From NCBI GenBank assembly GCA_964566545.1, contig CAZMIX010000093.1, positions 1 to 5,258 of the forward strand: a DNA stretch of 5,258 nt. Reading direction: 5' to 3'. The notes below the pieces were generated by a model, which worked only from the letters and a program-made list of their open reading frames with translations, made no database searches and was not told the origin of the DNA. Source of the stretch: JAEYFP01 sp964566545 (lineage in GTDB: Bacteria > Bacillota > Clostridia > Lachnospirales > Lachnospiraceae). Positions 1 to 5,258 of the stretch are shown piece by piece (within the stretch, counting starts at the first letter, position 1; every line of letters begins with the position of its first letter). The position numbers and the translations under genes are program-made.

Positions 1-227
1 ATGGATATCTTCTTCCGGCACGCACGGCATCTCCCCCTCAAGCAGATATAGCTGAGAAGTGGTACAAGGTCGTACCACTTCAGCATATATCCGCAGCTCA
101 TACAATGCGAACGCTCCGTCACTATGCTTTCCTGCTTCGGGATCCGATAAATGCAGACATTTATAAAGCTGCCGATCACAATGCCGAATAGAAAAATGAT
201 GATGTATAGAATAAATGTAGGGGACAT
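1..227 (-). CDS. pilD: Prepilin peptidase PilD (type IV leader peptidase/N-methyltransferase), N-terminal part, cut by window edge
   Basis: PilD is the membrane aspartyl protease (peptidase family A24) that removes the prepilin leader and methylates the new N-terminal residue. Translating the minus strand from ATG 227 gives 75 open codons running off the window. Residues 4-26 are a hydrophobic membrane segment ending in the family motif G19-S-F-I-N-V-C-I-Y-R-I-P30. The cytoplasmic A24 N-terminal domain follows, with R39-S-H-C42-x2-C45, then K50-W-Y-D-L-V-P-L-L-S59, then R64-G-R-C67-x2-C70. The two CxxC pairs are the usual zinc-binding tetracysteine. The catalytic aspartates lie outside the window. 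The start is supported by AAAGGA (238-243) ten bases upstream and by an in-frame TGA further upstream. The gene begins 34 bp after the pilin stop, so it is probably co-transcribed and processes that pilin. Identity is secure from the motifs; whether the full gene is intact cannot be seen. Confidence 0.93.
   Translation of the reverse strand, partial: MSPTFILYIIIFLFGIVIGSFINVCIYRIPKQESIVTERSHCMSCGYMLKWYDLVPLLSYICLRGRCRACRKKIS
56..81. repeat. Perfect 10-bp inverted repeat inside pilD
   Basis: GAAGTGGTAC (56-65) and GTACCACTTC (72-81) are perfect reverse complements separated by a 6-base loop. A further 3-bp match (51-53 with 82-84) is possible across a 2-base bulge. It lies entirely within the codons for the conserved K-W-Y-D-L-V-P-L-L motif of PilD. 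It may therefore be a chance product of codon choice, but the pilD mRNA could form a stable hairpin here. Confidence 0.6.
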
Positions 228-261
228 AGAGGCGGGGTCCTTTCAAAATTTTTCCGATTGT

Positions 262-739
262 TTAGAAGGTAATAGCAGCACGTACTATCGGATTTGCAAC
301 TTCCTGTACATAATTTTGTCCATTAACCGTCACGACACCAGCAGTTNNNNNNNNNNGGTGCACCAGAATATGTATTAGATGTCACAGCAACATTGTTTCC
401 CACAGTAGCAGTTATTTCATCAGTCAGTGCCGCACATGCGGGAGTCGCCGTAACAAGGCCGCCAGTAGTAACAGGAATAGAGAGAACTACTGTTCCTCCT
501 GCCGTTGTGATTGCCCCAGTTACACCCTCATCTGAACAAGCAACTTTGGCCGAGTTTGCAATTTCTCCAATTGTCGTATTATCCGACTGCAACCTTGACC
601 TCTCCACATATCTCAAAAACTGCGGTGCAAGCACTGCGATGAGCACTGCCATGATGGCGATAACGATAATTAACTCCACCAGGGAAAAACCTTTGTTATT
701 CATTTTTTCTTTCATTGTAACCTTTAAATTCTTGTTCAT
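262..739 (-). CDS. pilA: Type IV pilin (prepilin), interrupted by an assembly gap
   Basis: This is the structural subunit of the pilus. The precursor has a short basic leader (residues 1-17, rich in Lys and Asn) and a class III cleavage site K16-G17/F18-S-L-V-E22. Glu5 of the mature protein is E22. A hydrophobic N-terminal helix follows to about residue 41 (ending L-A-P-Q-F), then an amphipathic stretch R43-YVERSR and a Thr/Ala/Val-rich globular domain. C68 and C101 could form a disulfide. Start 739 has AAGGAG (748-753) eight bases upstream; M9 and M13 are weaker alternatives. Ten Ns (347-356) interrupt the gene. Read literally, it stops at 323, just past the gap, after a few implausible residues. 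The shifted frame beyond the gap reads T-A-G-V-V-T-V-N-G-Q-N-Y-V-Q-E-V and ends at TAA 262-264, which looks like a genuine pilin C-terminus. I therefore place the end at 262. Whether it is the major or a minor pilin is inferred only from position. Confidence 0.88.
347..356. other. Assembly gap (10 Ns) within the pilin gene
   Basis: This run of exactly ten Ns looks like a placeholder scaffold gap, not a measured length. The codon phase on the two sides (GGT GCA CC before, A ACT GCT GGT after, minus strand) is restored only if the true gap length is a multiple of three. Ten is not, so the frame break seen here is artificial. Confidence 0.95.
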
Positions 740-784
740 AGTTCTCTCTCCTTCTTCATTTTATGCTATGTTATTTATCTTAAA

Positions 785-809
785 CGGCACCGTCCCTATC
801 ACGGCTCCG
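785..809 (-). promoter_or_regulatory. GC-rich imperfect hairpin between pilC and pilin gene
   Basis: On the minus strand CGGAGCCGT (809-801) and ACGGTGCCG (793-785) can pair. The stem has seven Watson-Crick pairs, one G-U wobble and one A-G mismatch around a 7-base loop. Only three T residues follow, then an A-rich stretch, so it is a poor intrinsic terminator. More plausible roles are a partial attenuator, an mRNA-processing barrier or a 5'-stabilising hairpin that sets pilin mRNA abundance apart from the upstream ATPase genes. This role is inferred; only the pairing is visible. Confidence 0.45.
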
Positions 810-818
810 CCTAATTCG

Positions 819-824
819 ATTATA
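819..824 (-). promoter_or_regulatory. Possible -10 box of an internal pilin promoter
   Basis: A perfect TATAAT hexamer on the minus strand overlaps the pilC stop codon. A start about seven bases downstream (near 812) would give a leader of roughly 73 bases beginning with the hairpin at 809-785. No convincing -35 hexamer is present at 16-18 bp, and there is no TGn extension. This is a weak candidate resting on one hexamer and on the general expectation that pilin needs more transcript than the motor genes. Confidence 0.25.
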
Positions 825-2031
825 AATTGTCGAGTCCCGTGTACATCGATGCCATCGGCGCCATGACCGAACCGATCAGCACGCCGACGATGCCTGCCAG
901 CACGATGATGATCAACGGCTCCATCGCAGCCATCAACGACTGTGTCGCCATCTCGACCTCTTCCTCATAGTAGTCGGCCAGCTTTTCAAGCAGACCCTCA
1001 AGATCGCCGGACTCCTCGCCGATGCGCGTCATATGATAGACCATTGGCGGAAAAATTCCGCATTGCTGCAGGGGAGCGGACAACGGCACACCCTGAATAA
1101 TTTCCTCTCTGCAGCCGTGGAGCGCATCCTTGATCAGCTTATTGTCCATAATATTTGCCGTAATCTCGACCGCATCTACAAGCGACAGTCCCGCCGCAAG
1201 CAGTGTGCTTGTCGTGCGCGCAAATCTGGCGGATGCCGTCTTGATCGTCAGGGCGCCAAACAGCGGCAGCTTAATGCCAAGCTTTGCAAACAGGTATTCC
1301 CCGGTCTTTGTCGATCGAAACCATTTGAGCAGCAGAACCGCCGCAGCAATCACCGCAATCACAACGTACCACCGCTCCATCATAAAGTCGCTTAGCGCGA
1401 CAACAGCCTGCGTGATCTTCGGCAGCTCCATATCCATATCCGCAAACATCGATGTGAAGCTCGGAATGACCGTCGTCAGCATGACAACGACGACAACAAC
1501 TGCCACGATACAGACGATAACCGGATAGATTGCCGCCTTTTTGACGAGCGCCTTGACCTTGGCATCCTTTTCGAAGTGAACCGCCATCCTGTCAAGCGCG
1601 GTATCGAGACTTCCCGAAGCCTCGCCGGCCTCGACCATACTGCAAAGCAGCGAAGGCAGGAACTTCTGCTCCTTCATCGAATTTGTCAGAGATTCTCCCT
1701 TTTCGACGCCGATTTGAATTTCCTTAATTGATTTTGCAAGCTTTTTATTTTCGGTCTGCTCGCCCAGCATGTTCAGTGCGTCAATAAGCGTCACACCCGC
1801 CTGTGTCATACTGACAAACTGGCGGCAGAATACGCTGTAATCCCGCGCCTTTGGCTTTCCGCCGAAGTCAAACGAAATATCCTTTGTCAGCGCAGTCTGC
1901 TCCGTCACATTCAGGGGAACCCGTCCCTCTGATTTTAGTACGGCAAGCGCTTTCTCCTTTGTGTCAGCCTCTAGGCTGCCTTTTTTGGTCTTTCCCGCTT
2001 TGTCGATCGCTTCATATGAAAAACTGGGCAC
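820..2031 (-). CDS. pilC: Type IV pilus inner-membrane platform protein PilC (GspF/T2SSF family)
   Basis: PilC is the polytopic membrane platform that couples PilB and PilT to pilin insertion and removal. The 403-residue protein has the usual family length and layout. A short N-terminal region (F4-S-Y-E-A-I-D-K-A-G-K) precedes two repeated T2SSF domains. The first, about 67-190, begins F68-C-R-Q-F-V-S-M-T-Q-A-G-V80 and contains M132-V-E-A-G-E-A-S-G140. The second, about 268-390, begins R269-F-A-R-T-T-S-T-L-L-A-A-G281 and contains I337-G-E-E-S-G-D343. Hydrophobic segments lie near 168-190, 221-236 and 371-393. The start codon is GTG at 2031, supported by AGGAGG nine bases upstream. That ribosome binding site overlaps the pilT stop codon (TAGGAGG), which suggests translational coupling. 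The stop is TAA at 820-822, followed by the 80-bp spacer before the pilin gene. Nothing looks truncated. Confidence 0.96.
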   Translation of the reverse strand: MPSFSYEAIDKAGKTKKGSLEADTKEKALAVLKSEGRVPLNVTEQTALTKDISFDFGGKPKARDYSVFCRQFVSMTQAGVTLIDALNMLGEQTENKKLAKSIKEIQIGVEKGESLTNSMKEQKFLPSLLCSMVEAGEASGSLDTALDRMAVHFEKDAKVKALVKKAAIYPVIVCIVAVVVVVVMLTTVIPSFTSMFADMDMELPKITQAVVALSDFMMERWYVVIAVIAAAVLLLKWFRSTKTGEYLFAKLGIKLPLFGALTIKTASARFARTTSTLLAAGLSLVDAVEITANIMDNKLIKDALHGCREEIIQGVPLSAPLQQCGIFPPMVYHMTRIGEESGDLEGLLEKLADYYEEEVEMATQSLMAAMEPLIIIVLAGIVGVLIGSVMAPMASMYTGLDNL

Positions 2032-2044
2032 CTTCCTATCCCTC

Positions 2045-3103
2045 CTACATGATTTTCCTGCTCAAATAAGCATAATCCTGCGCAAAGGTCAACGCAGTTT
2101 CCGCACTGATTTGCTGCATCACATACAGCTCGTACAGCGCGTCATCCAACGTGATCATCCCCGCCTTGCGGTTTGTCTGTATCATAGAAGGAATTTGGAA
2201 TGTCTTTCCCTCCCGAATCAGATTCCGAATCGCCGGATTCGCCACCATGACCTCGAAGGCCGCACACCGGCCGCCCGCCTGTGTCGGGAGCAGCGCCTGA
2301 GAAACGACGCATTCGAGCACAGTCGCTAACTGAATGCGGATCTGCTCCTGCTGATGCGGCGGAAACACATCGACGATACGGTCGATCGTACTCGACGCAC
2401 CGATCGTATGCAGCGTGGAAAACACCAGATGTCCTGTCTCCGCTGCCGTCACTGCCGTCGCGATCGTATCAAGATCGCGCATCTCCCCGAGCAGAATGAT
2501 ATCGGGATCCTGTCTGAGTGCCGCGCGCAGTGCGGGCGCATAGCCCTTTGTGTCCAATCCGATTTCTCTCTGGTTGACAATCGCCTTCTGACTTTTATGT
2601 AAATATTCGATCGGATCCTCCAGCGTAATAATATGTCCCGCATATCTTTGATTGATCACATTGATGATCGATGCAAGCGTCGTGGATTTTCCGCTGCCGG
2701 TCGGTCCGGTGACGAGCACCAGCCCTCTCTTTTTCGTCGCCATCTCGAGCACTGCCTTCGGAATATGAAGCTGATCCGGCGTCGGTATCTCAAATGGCAG
2801 GAGACGCAGTGCCGCTGCGTAGGTTCCTCGCTGTTTAAAAACATTCAGACGAAAACGCCCAACACCTGCAAGCGAATAGGCAAAATCCAGCTCACCGTAT
2901 TCCTCGATTGTCGCGTTCTGCTTTTCCGTCAGAATCGGCAAAATCATTTCCCTTACATCCTGCGGCTTCAGCACCTCTTCATTTAACTGAAGCAGCGTGC
3001 CGTCCACACGGATCATGATCGGTCTTCCGACCGAAAAATGCACATCGGAGGCGCCTCGCTTCATCGCCATCTCCAGTGCGGATTCCAGTTTTAACACAGG
3101 CAT
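2045..3103 (-). CDS. pilT: Type IV pilus retraction ATPase PilT
   Basis: PilT is the hexameric cytoplasmic ATPase that depolymerises pili for twitching and DNA uptake. In the 352-residue form the N-terminal PAS-like domain contains R16-G-A-S-D-V-H-F-S-V-G26. The RecA-like domain has Walker A G133-P-T-G-S-G-K139-S-T141, an Asp box around L161-E-D-P-I-E166, Walker B D201-I-I-L-L-G-E207-M-R-D210 and a His box G224-H-L-V-F-S-T-L-H232-T. The PilT hallmark A291-I-R-N-L-I-R-E-G-K300, needed for retraction in studied PilT proteins, is intact. PilB's tetracysteine zinc motif is absent. Together these separate PilT from PilB. It starts 14 bp after pilB and ends 13 bp before pilC. ATG 3103 has GGAGG only two bases upstream, whereas GTG 3097 (codon 3) sits at the ideal eight. 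The true start may be the GTG, giving 350 residues. Confidence 0.96.
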   Translation of the reverse strand: MPVLKLESALEMAMKRGASDVHFSVGRPIMIRVDGTLLQLNEEVLKPQDVREMILPILTEKQNATIEEYGELDFAYSLAGVGRFRLNVFKQRGTYAAALRLLPFEIPTPDQLHIPKAVLEMATKKRGLVLVTGPTGSGKSTTLASIINVINQRYAGHIITLEDPIEYLHKSQKAIVNQREIGLDTKGYAPALRAALRQDPDIILLGEMRDLDTIATAVTAAETGHLVFSTLHTIGASSTIDRIVDVFPPHQQEQIRIQLATVLECVVSQALLPTQAGGRCAAFEVMVANPAIRNLIREGKTFQIPSMIQTNRKAGMITLDDALYELYVMQQISAETALTFAQDYAYLSRKIM

Positions 3104-3105
3104 TT

Positions 3106-3110
3106 CCTCC
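3106..3110 (-). promoter_or_regulatory. Ribosome binding site that decides the pilT start
   Basis: The minus strand reads GGGAGGAAATGCCTGTG across the pilT start. GGAGG is two bases from the ATG at 3103 but eight bases from the GTG at 3097. Usual Shine-Dalgarno spacing (about 5-9) favours the GTG. Start assignment by ORF length alone would choose the ATG. Confidence 0.6.
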
Positions 3111-3117
3111 CAGCTTG

Positions 3118-4827
3118 CTATACGTCAAACGATACTTTTGTCATTTCTGAAATAGAAGTCGTCCCATCCAGCACATACTGTGTCGCGCTCATGCGCAGTG
3201 TATTCATGCCTTGTGAAAGCGCCACTTTCTTAATTTCCTCCGCAGAGGCCTTGTGTGAGATCAGCGGTTTTAGCTCGGACGTAATCTCCATGATCTCATA
3301 TACGCCGATTCGTCCTTTATATCCGGTGTTATCGCACTGGGTACATCCGCATGGCTCGTAAATCGTAAGAGGCTTGTCCTGCTCGGTGAGCAGCAGATCC
3401 TTCTGATCCTGCGTGGCTTCGACAGCCCGTCTGCAATTCGGGCAGAGACGTCTGACAAGACGCTGGGCGATAATGCCGACAACCGCATCCGCCAGCAGAT
3501 AGGATTCCACCCCCATATCAATCAGTCGTCCGACTGAGCCCGCCGTCGAGTTTGTATGTAAGGTACTGACCACAAGGTGCCCCGTAATGGAAGCCTGCAC
3601 CGCGATACCCGCCGTCTCGCCGTCACGGATCTCACCGATCATAATAATGTCCGGATCCTGACGCAGGATCGAACGCAGCGCCGTCGCGAAGGTTAAATCA
3701 GCCTTGGGATTGACGTGCACCTGATTGATGCCGTCAATATTCGCCTCTACCGGATCCTCCACTGTGATGATGTTGACATCCTCGGTATTCAGCTCGCTGA
3801 GCGCCGTATACAGCGTCGTGGATTTACCGCTTCCGGTTGGTCCTGTAACCAGAATGATGCCGTGCGGATTTTTTAATATGTGGTCAAATTGCTTCTGCTC
3901 ATTCGGCCGAAGGCCCAGCTGGCTCTTGGCTCGCGTCAGCCCGCTCTTGGATGTCAGACGCATAACGGTCTTTTCGCCGTATACGGTCGGCAGCACGGAA
4001 ACACGGATATCAAATTCCTGCCTGTCCACAACCTGCGTAATCCTGCCGTCCTGCGGCTTCCTCTTTTCGGAAATATCCATTCCGCCGATGATCTTAATAC
4101 GTGCGGTGATTGCCGGCAGCAACCTTGGGCTGTATGCCATCTTTTCATACAGGGCACCGTCGATACGATACCGGATACGAACCTGATTTTCCATTGGTTC
4201 GATATGGATATCGCTCGCACGCTGGCGCACGGCCTGCTCAATTATCGTCCTGACAAGCTGTACGATCGGAGAATTACTGATATCCTCGCTGTACAGCTCC
4301 TCGCCCTCTTCCTTGTACTGCTCCTCGCGCTCCTTCGCATACAGATCGACCGCACTCTTGACATCCGCTGTGCTGTAATAACGATCGATAAAAAGCAGGA
4401 TCTGCCTCGTCGTCGCAACGACAGGCTCAATCTGTAAATTTGTTATAATGGTAAAATCATCAACTGCGGCCATATCCATCGGGTCGGACATCGCCACCTT
4501 GAGTACATTTGCACTTTTTTCATCAAACATGTAGGGGATTGCGGTATATTTCTTGACAACAGAAGAACTGACCAGACTGATAATTTCATCCGGTATTTTG
4601 AGACCATTTAGATTGACATATTCCATCCCGAGCTGGCTGCCGAGCGCATGTGCGATCGCCTCCTCTGTCGTGATGCCTTCGTCTACCATTACCTCACCGA
4701 GCTTACGCCCGGTTCCCGCTTGCCGCTGCAAAGCTTTTGCAAGCTGTTCCTCCGTAATGACTTGTTGATTTAATAGTATATCACCCAGCCGCAATTTGCG
4801 CCTGTTTCCATCGAATCGCTGTTCCAT
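3118..4827 (-). CDS. pilB: Type IV pilus extension ATPase PilB with c-di-GMP-binding MshEN domain
   Basis: PilB is the cytoplasmic hexameric ATPase that powers pilus assembly. The 569-residue protein has the typical PilB/GspE length. Residues 13-65 form a tandem MshEN module: motif I R13-L-G-D..Q36 (24 residues), a five-residue spacer, and motif II K42-L-G-E..Q65 (24 residues). This is the known c-di-GMP receptor arrangement, although the usual motif I glycine is Q22. A charged linker (about 160-182) leads to the N2 domain with R203-A-S-D-I-H-I-E-P211. The ATPase core has Walker A G329-P-T-G-S-G-K335-S-T337, an Asp box T355-V-E-D-P-V-E361, Walker B D393-I-I-M-I-G-E399-I-R-D402 and a His box H417-L-V-V-S-T-L-H424-T-N. 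The zinc tetracysteine is C462-x2-C465 and C495-x2-C498, with an extra C493. ATG 4827 has GGTGG (4835-4839) seven bases upstream. It is the first gene of the pil transcript, behind the promoter at 4909-4936. Confidence 0.97.
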   Translation of the reverse strand: MEQRFDGNRRKLRLGDILLNQQVITEEQLAKALQRQAGTGRKLGEVMVDEGITTEEAIAHALGSQLGMEYVNLNGLKIPDEIISLVSSSVVKKYTAIPYMFDEKSANVLKVAMSDPMDMAAVDDFTIITNLQIEPVVATTRQILLFIDRYYSTADVKSAVDLYAKEREEQYKEEGEELYSEDISNSPIVQLVRTIIEQAVRQRASDIHIEPMENQVRIRYRIDGALYEKMAYSPRLLPAITARIKIIGGMDISEKRKPQDGRITQVVDRQEFDIRVSVLPTVYGEKTVMRLTSKSGLTRAKSQLGLRPNEQKQFDHILKNPHGIILVTGPTGSGKSTTLYTALSELNTEDVNIITVEDPVEANIDGINQVHVNPKADLTFATALRSILRQDPDIIMIGEIRDGETAGIAVQASITGHLVVSTLHTNSTAGSVGRLIDMGVESYLLADAVVGIIAQRLVRRLCPNCRRAVEATQDQKDLLLTEQDKPLTIYEPCGCTQCDNTGYKGRIGVYEIMEITSELKPLISHKASAEEIKKVALSQGMNTLRMSATQYVLDGTTSISEMTKVSFDV

Positions 4828-4847
4828 TTTGCCCCCACCATAAAATC

Positions 4848-4889
4848 ATTATTGTAAATAACAGGTAACGGTTCGTAATTTACAATAAT
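4848..4889 (-). promoter_or_regulatory. Perfect 12-bp inverted repeat in the pilB leader
   Basis: ATTATTGTAAAT (4848-4859) and ATTTACAATAAT (4878-4889) are exact reverse complements with an 18-base centre. The element sits about +13 to +55 of the predicted transcript. On the mRNA the stem can extend outward, across a 2x2 internal loop, by about seven further pairs (4892-4898 with 4839-4845), reaching the edge of the GGTGG ribosome binding site. It could be a DNA operator or an RNA hairpin controlling pilB translation. It matches no riboswitch I recognise. Pairing is seen; function is inferred. Confidence 0.65.
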
Positions 4890-4908
4890 TTTTTTACGCC
4901 ACCGTTTT

Positions 4909-4936
4909 ATTATATCATAGTCTCCTAATTTGTCAA
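4909..4936 (-). promoter_or_regulatory. Sigma-A-type promoter of the pil operon
   Basis: On the minus strand there is a perfect -35 TTGACA (4936-4931), a 16-bp spacer and a perfect -10 TATAAT (4914-4909) with the extended -10 TG (TGaTATAAT). The expected start is near 4902, giving a leader of about 75 bases before pilB. It lies immediately after the GH25 gene with no intervening terminator. A promoter this close to consensus should be strong unless repressed, which fits the operator-like repeats around it. Confidence 0.85.
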
Positions 4937-4962
4937 TTTTTACAATTCGTCTTTTTCTGCTT

Positions 4963-5258
4963 TTATTCCCCAGCATTCCCCACATCCGACTCCTCGGCCT
5001 GATCATCCTGCTCTGCGTCGCCCTGGCTAACCTCCGGTGTGATATCTGATACAATTTCAATCTGATCGTCCGAAGGCGCAACCGCCATAATGTCGCCGCC
5101 GGAGAGCACCGCTTCTCTAAGTGCCGGCACAAATGACGCATAATCGATCATACTGATATTTAAATCGACTTCACCGTCAACACCGGGGATAAAACCCGAC
5201 TCCGTGTATTGCCAGATCGTAAAATCATACATAAAATCATTTTCTTCCAGATACTGCG
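4963..5258 (-). CDS. GH25 lysozyme (N-acetylmuramidase) family protein, C-terminal part, cut by window edge
   Basis: GH25 enzymes hydrolyse the beta-1,4 bond of the peptidoglycan sugar backbone. Only the last 97 residues are visible, and the frame stays open to the window edge. The internal Met at 5232 is not the start. The family's final beta-strand signature is clear: Y-D-F-T-I-W-Q-Y-T-E-S-G-F-I-P-G-V-D-G then V-D-L-N. The catalytic Asp/Glu residues lie upstream and are not visible. After V-D-L-N, where many GH25 domains soon end, about 65 further residues follow, and the last 25 or so are strongly acidic (rich in D, E, Q, S). The gene ends at TAA 4963-4965, 26 bp before the pilB -35 box, with no terminator visible between. 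Read-through into the pil operon is possible. A role in opening the thick wall for pilus passage is an inference from position only. Confidence 0.8.
   Translation of the reverse strand, partial: QYLEENDFMYDFTIWQYTESGFIPGVDGEVDLNISMIDYASFVPALREAVLSGGDIMAVAPSDDQIEIVSDITPEVSQGDAEQDDQAEESDVGNAGE

Noticed and set aside
151..378. Plus-strand frame of 75 codons across the gap
   Set aside because: It runs antisense to pilD and the pilin, includes the Ns, and shows no recognisable domain or ribosome binding site.
323..739. Pilin as a frameshifted pseudogene
   Set aside because: The frame break coincides exactly with the ten-N placeholder gap, and pilin-like coding resumes in the next frame, so an assembly artefact explains it better than a mutation.
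2371..2480. Cluster of CGATCG/GATCG words suggesting a repeat or binding-site array
   Set aside because: These words fall on Ile-Asp-Arg type codons of pilT, recur throughout the other genes, and have no regular spacing, so they reflect codon preference.
3880..4437. Plus-strand open frame of 185 codons opposite pilB
   Set aside because: It lies antisense within a fully motif-supported pilB, has no convincing ribosome binding site, and has the Arg/Leu/Cys-rich composition typical of shadow frames.
4848..4895. Intrinsic terminator on the plus strand (12-bp stem followed by seven Ts at 4889-4895)
   Set aside because: The shape fits, but no plus-strand gene enters this region, and the T-run overlaps the end of an AT-rich stem that would be a weak terminator. 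An antisense transcript cannot be excluded.
4828..4908. c-di-GMP (GEMM) or other riboswitch in the pilB leader
   Set aside because: Clostridial pilus genes are sometimes preceded by c-di-GMP riboswitches, but I see none of the conserved GEMM-I or GEMM-II core sequences, and the leader of about 75 bases is short and AT-rich.
4770..5141. Minus-strand frame of 123 codons spanning the GH25 end, the promoter and the pilB start
   Set aside because: It overlaps the GH25 gene and pilB in another frame, crosses the promoter, and has an Arg-rich, domain-free translation.

Overview
The window is one strand of a type IV pilus (T4P) operon, with every gene on the minus strand, read from high to low coordinates. 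It most likely comes from a low-to-medium GC Firmicute of class Clostridia, possibly Lachnospiraceae. Supporting this are strong AGGAGG-type ribosome binding sites, a near-consensus sigma-A promoter, a Clostridia-style class III pilin leader (K-G/FSLVELIIVIAIM), and a neighbouring GH25 lysozyme. No species is claimed. A run of exactly ten Ns (347-356) shows that this is a scaffolded draft or metagenomic assembly.

Layout in transcription order: the 3' end of a GH25 lysozyme-like gene (5258-4963, cut by the window edge); a 135-bp intergenic region with a promoter (TTGACA / TGaTATAAT) and a perfect 12-bp inverted repeat in the presumed 5' leader; pilB, the extension ATPase (4827-3118); pilT, the retraction ATPase (3103-2045); pilC, the platform protein (2031-820); an 80-bp spacer with a GC-rich hairpin; a type IV pilin gene (739-262, interrupted by the assembly gap); and the first 75 codons of a prepilin peptidase, pilD (227-1, cut by the window edge). 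Spacers inside pilB-pilT-pilC are 13-14 bp, so these genes are almost certainly one transcript.

Together the genes form a near-complete pilus engine. PilD cleaves and methylates the prepilin at the membrane. PilB polymerises pilin through the PilC platform, and PilT depolymerises it for retraction. PilB carries a textbook-spaced tandem MshEN motif, so c-di-GMP control of extension is predicted at the protein level. No known c-di-GMP riboswitch is visible in the leader. The least explained parts are the pilB leader (12-bp dyad and three ATTGTAAA copies around the promoter) and the structured pilC-pilin spacer.
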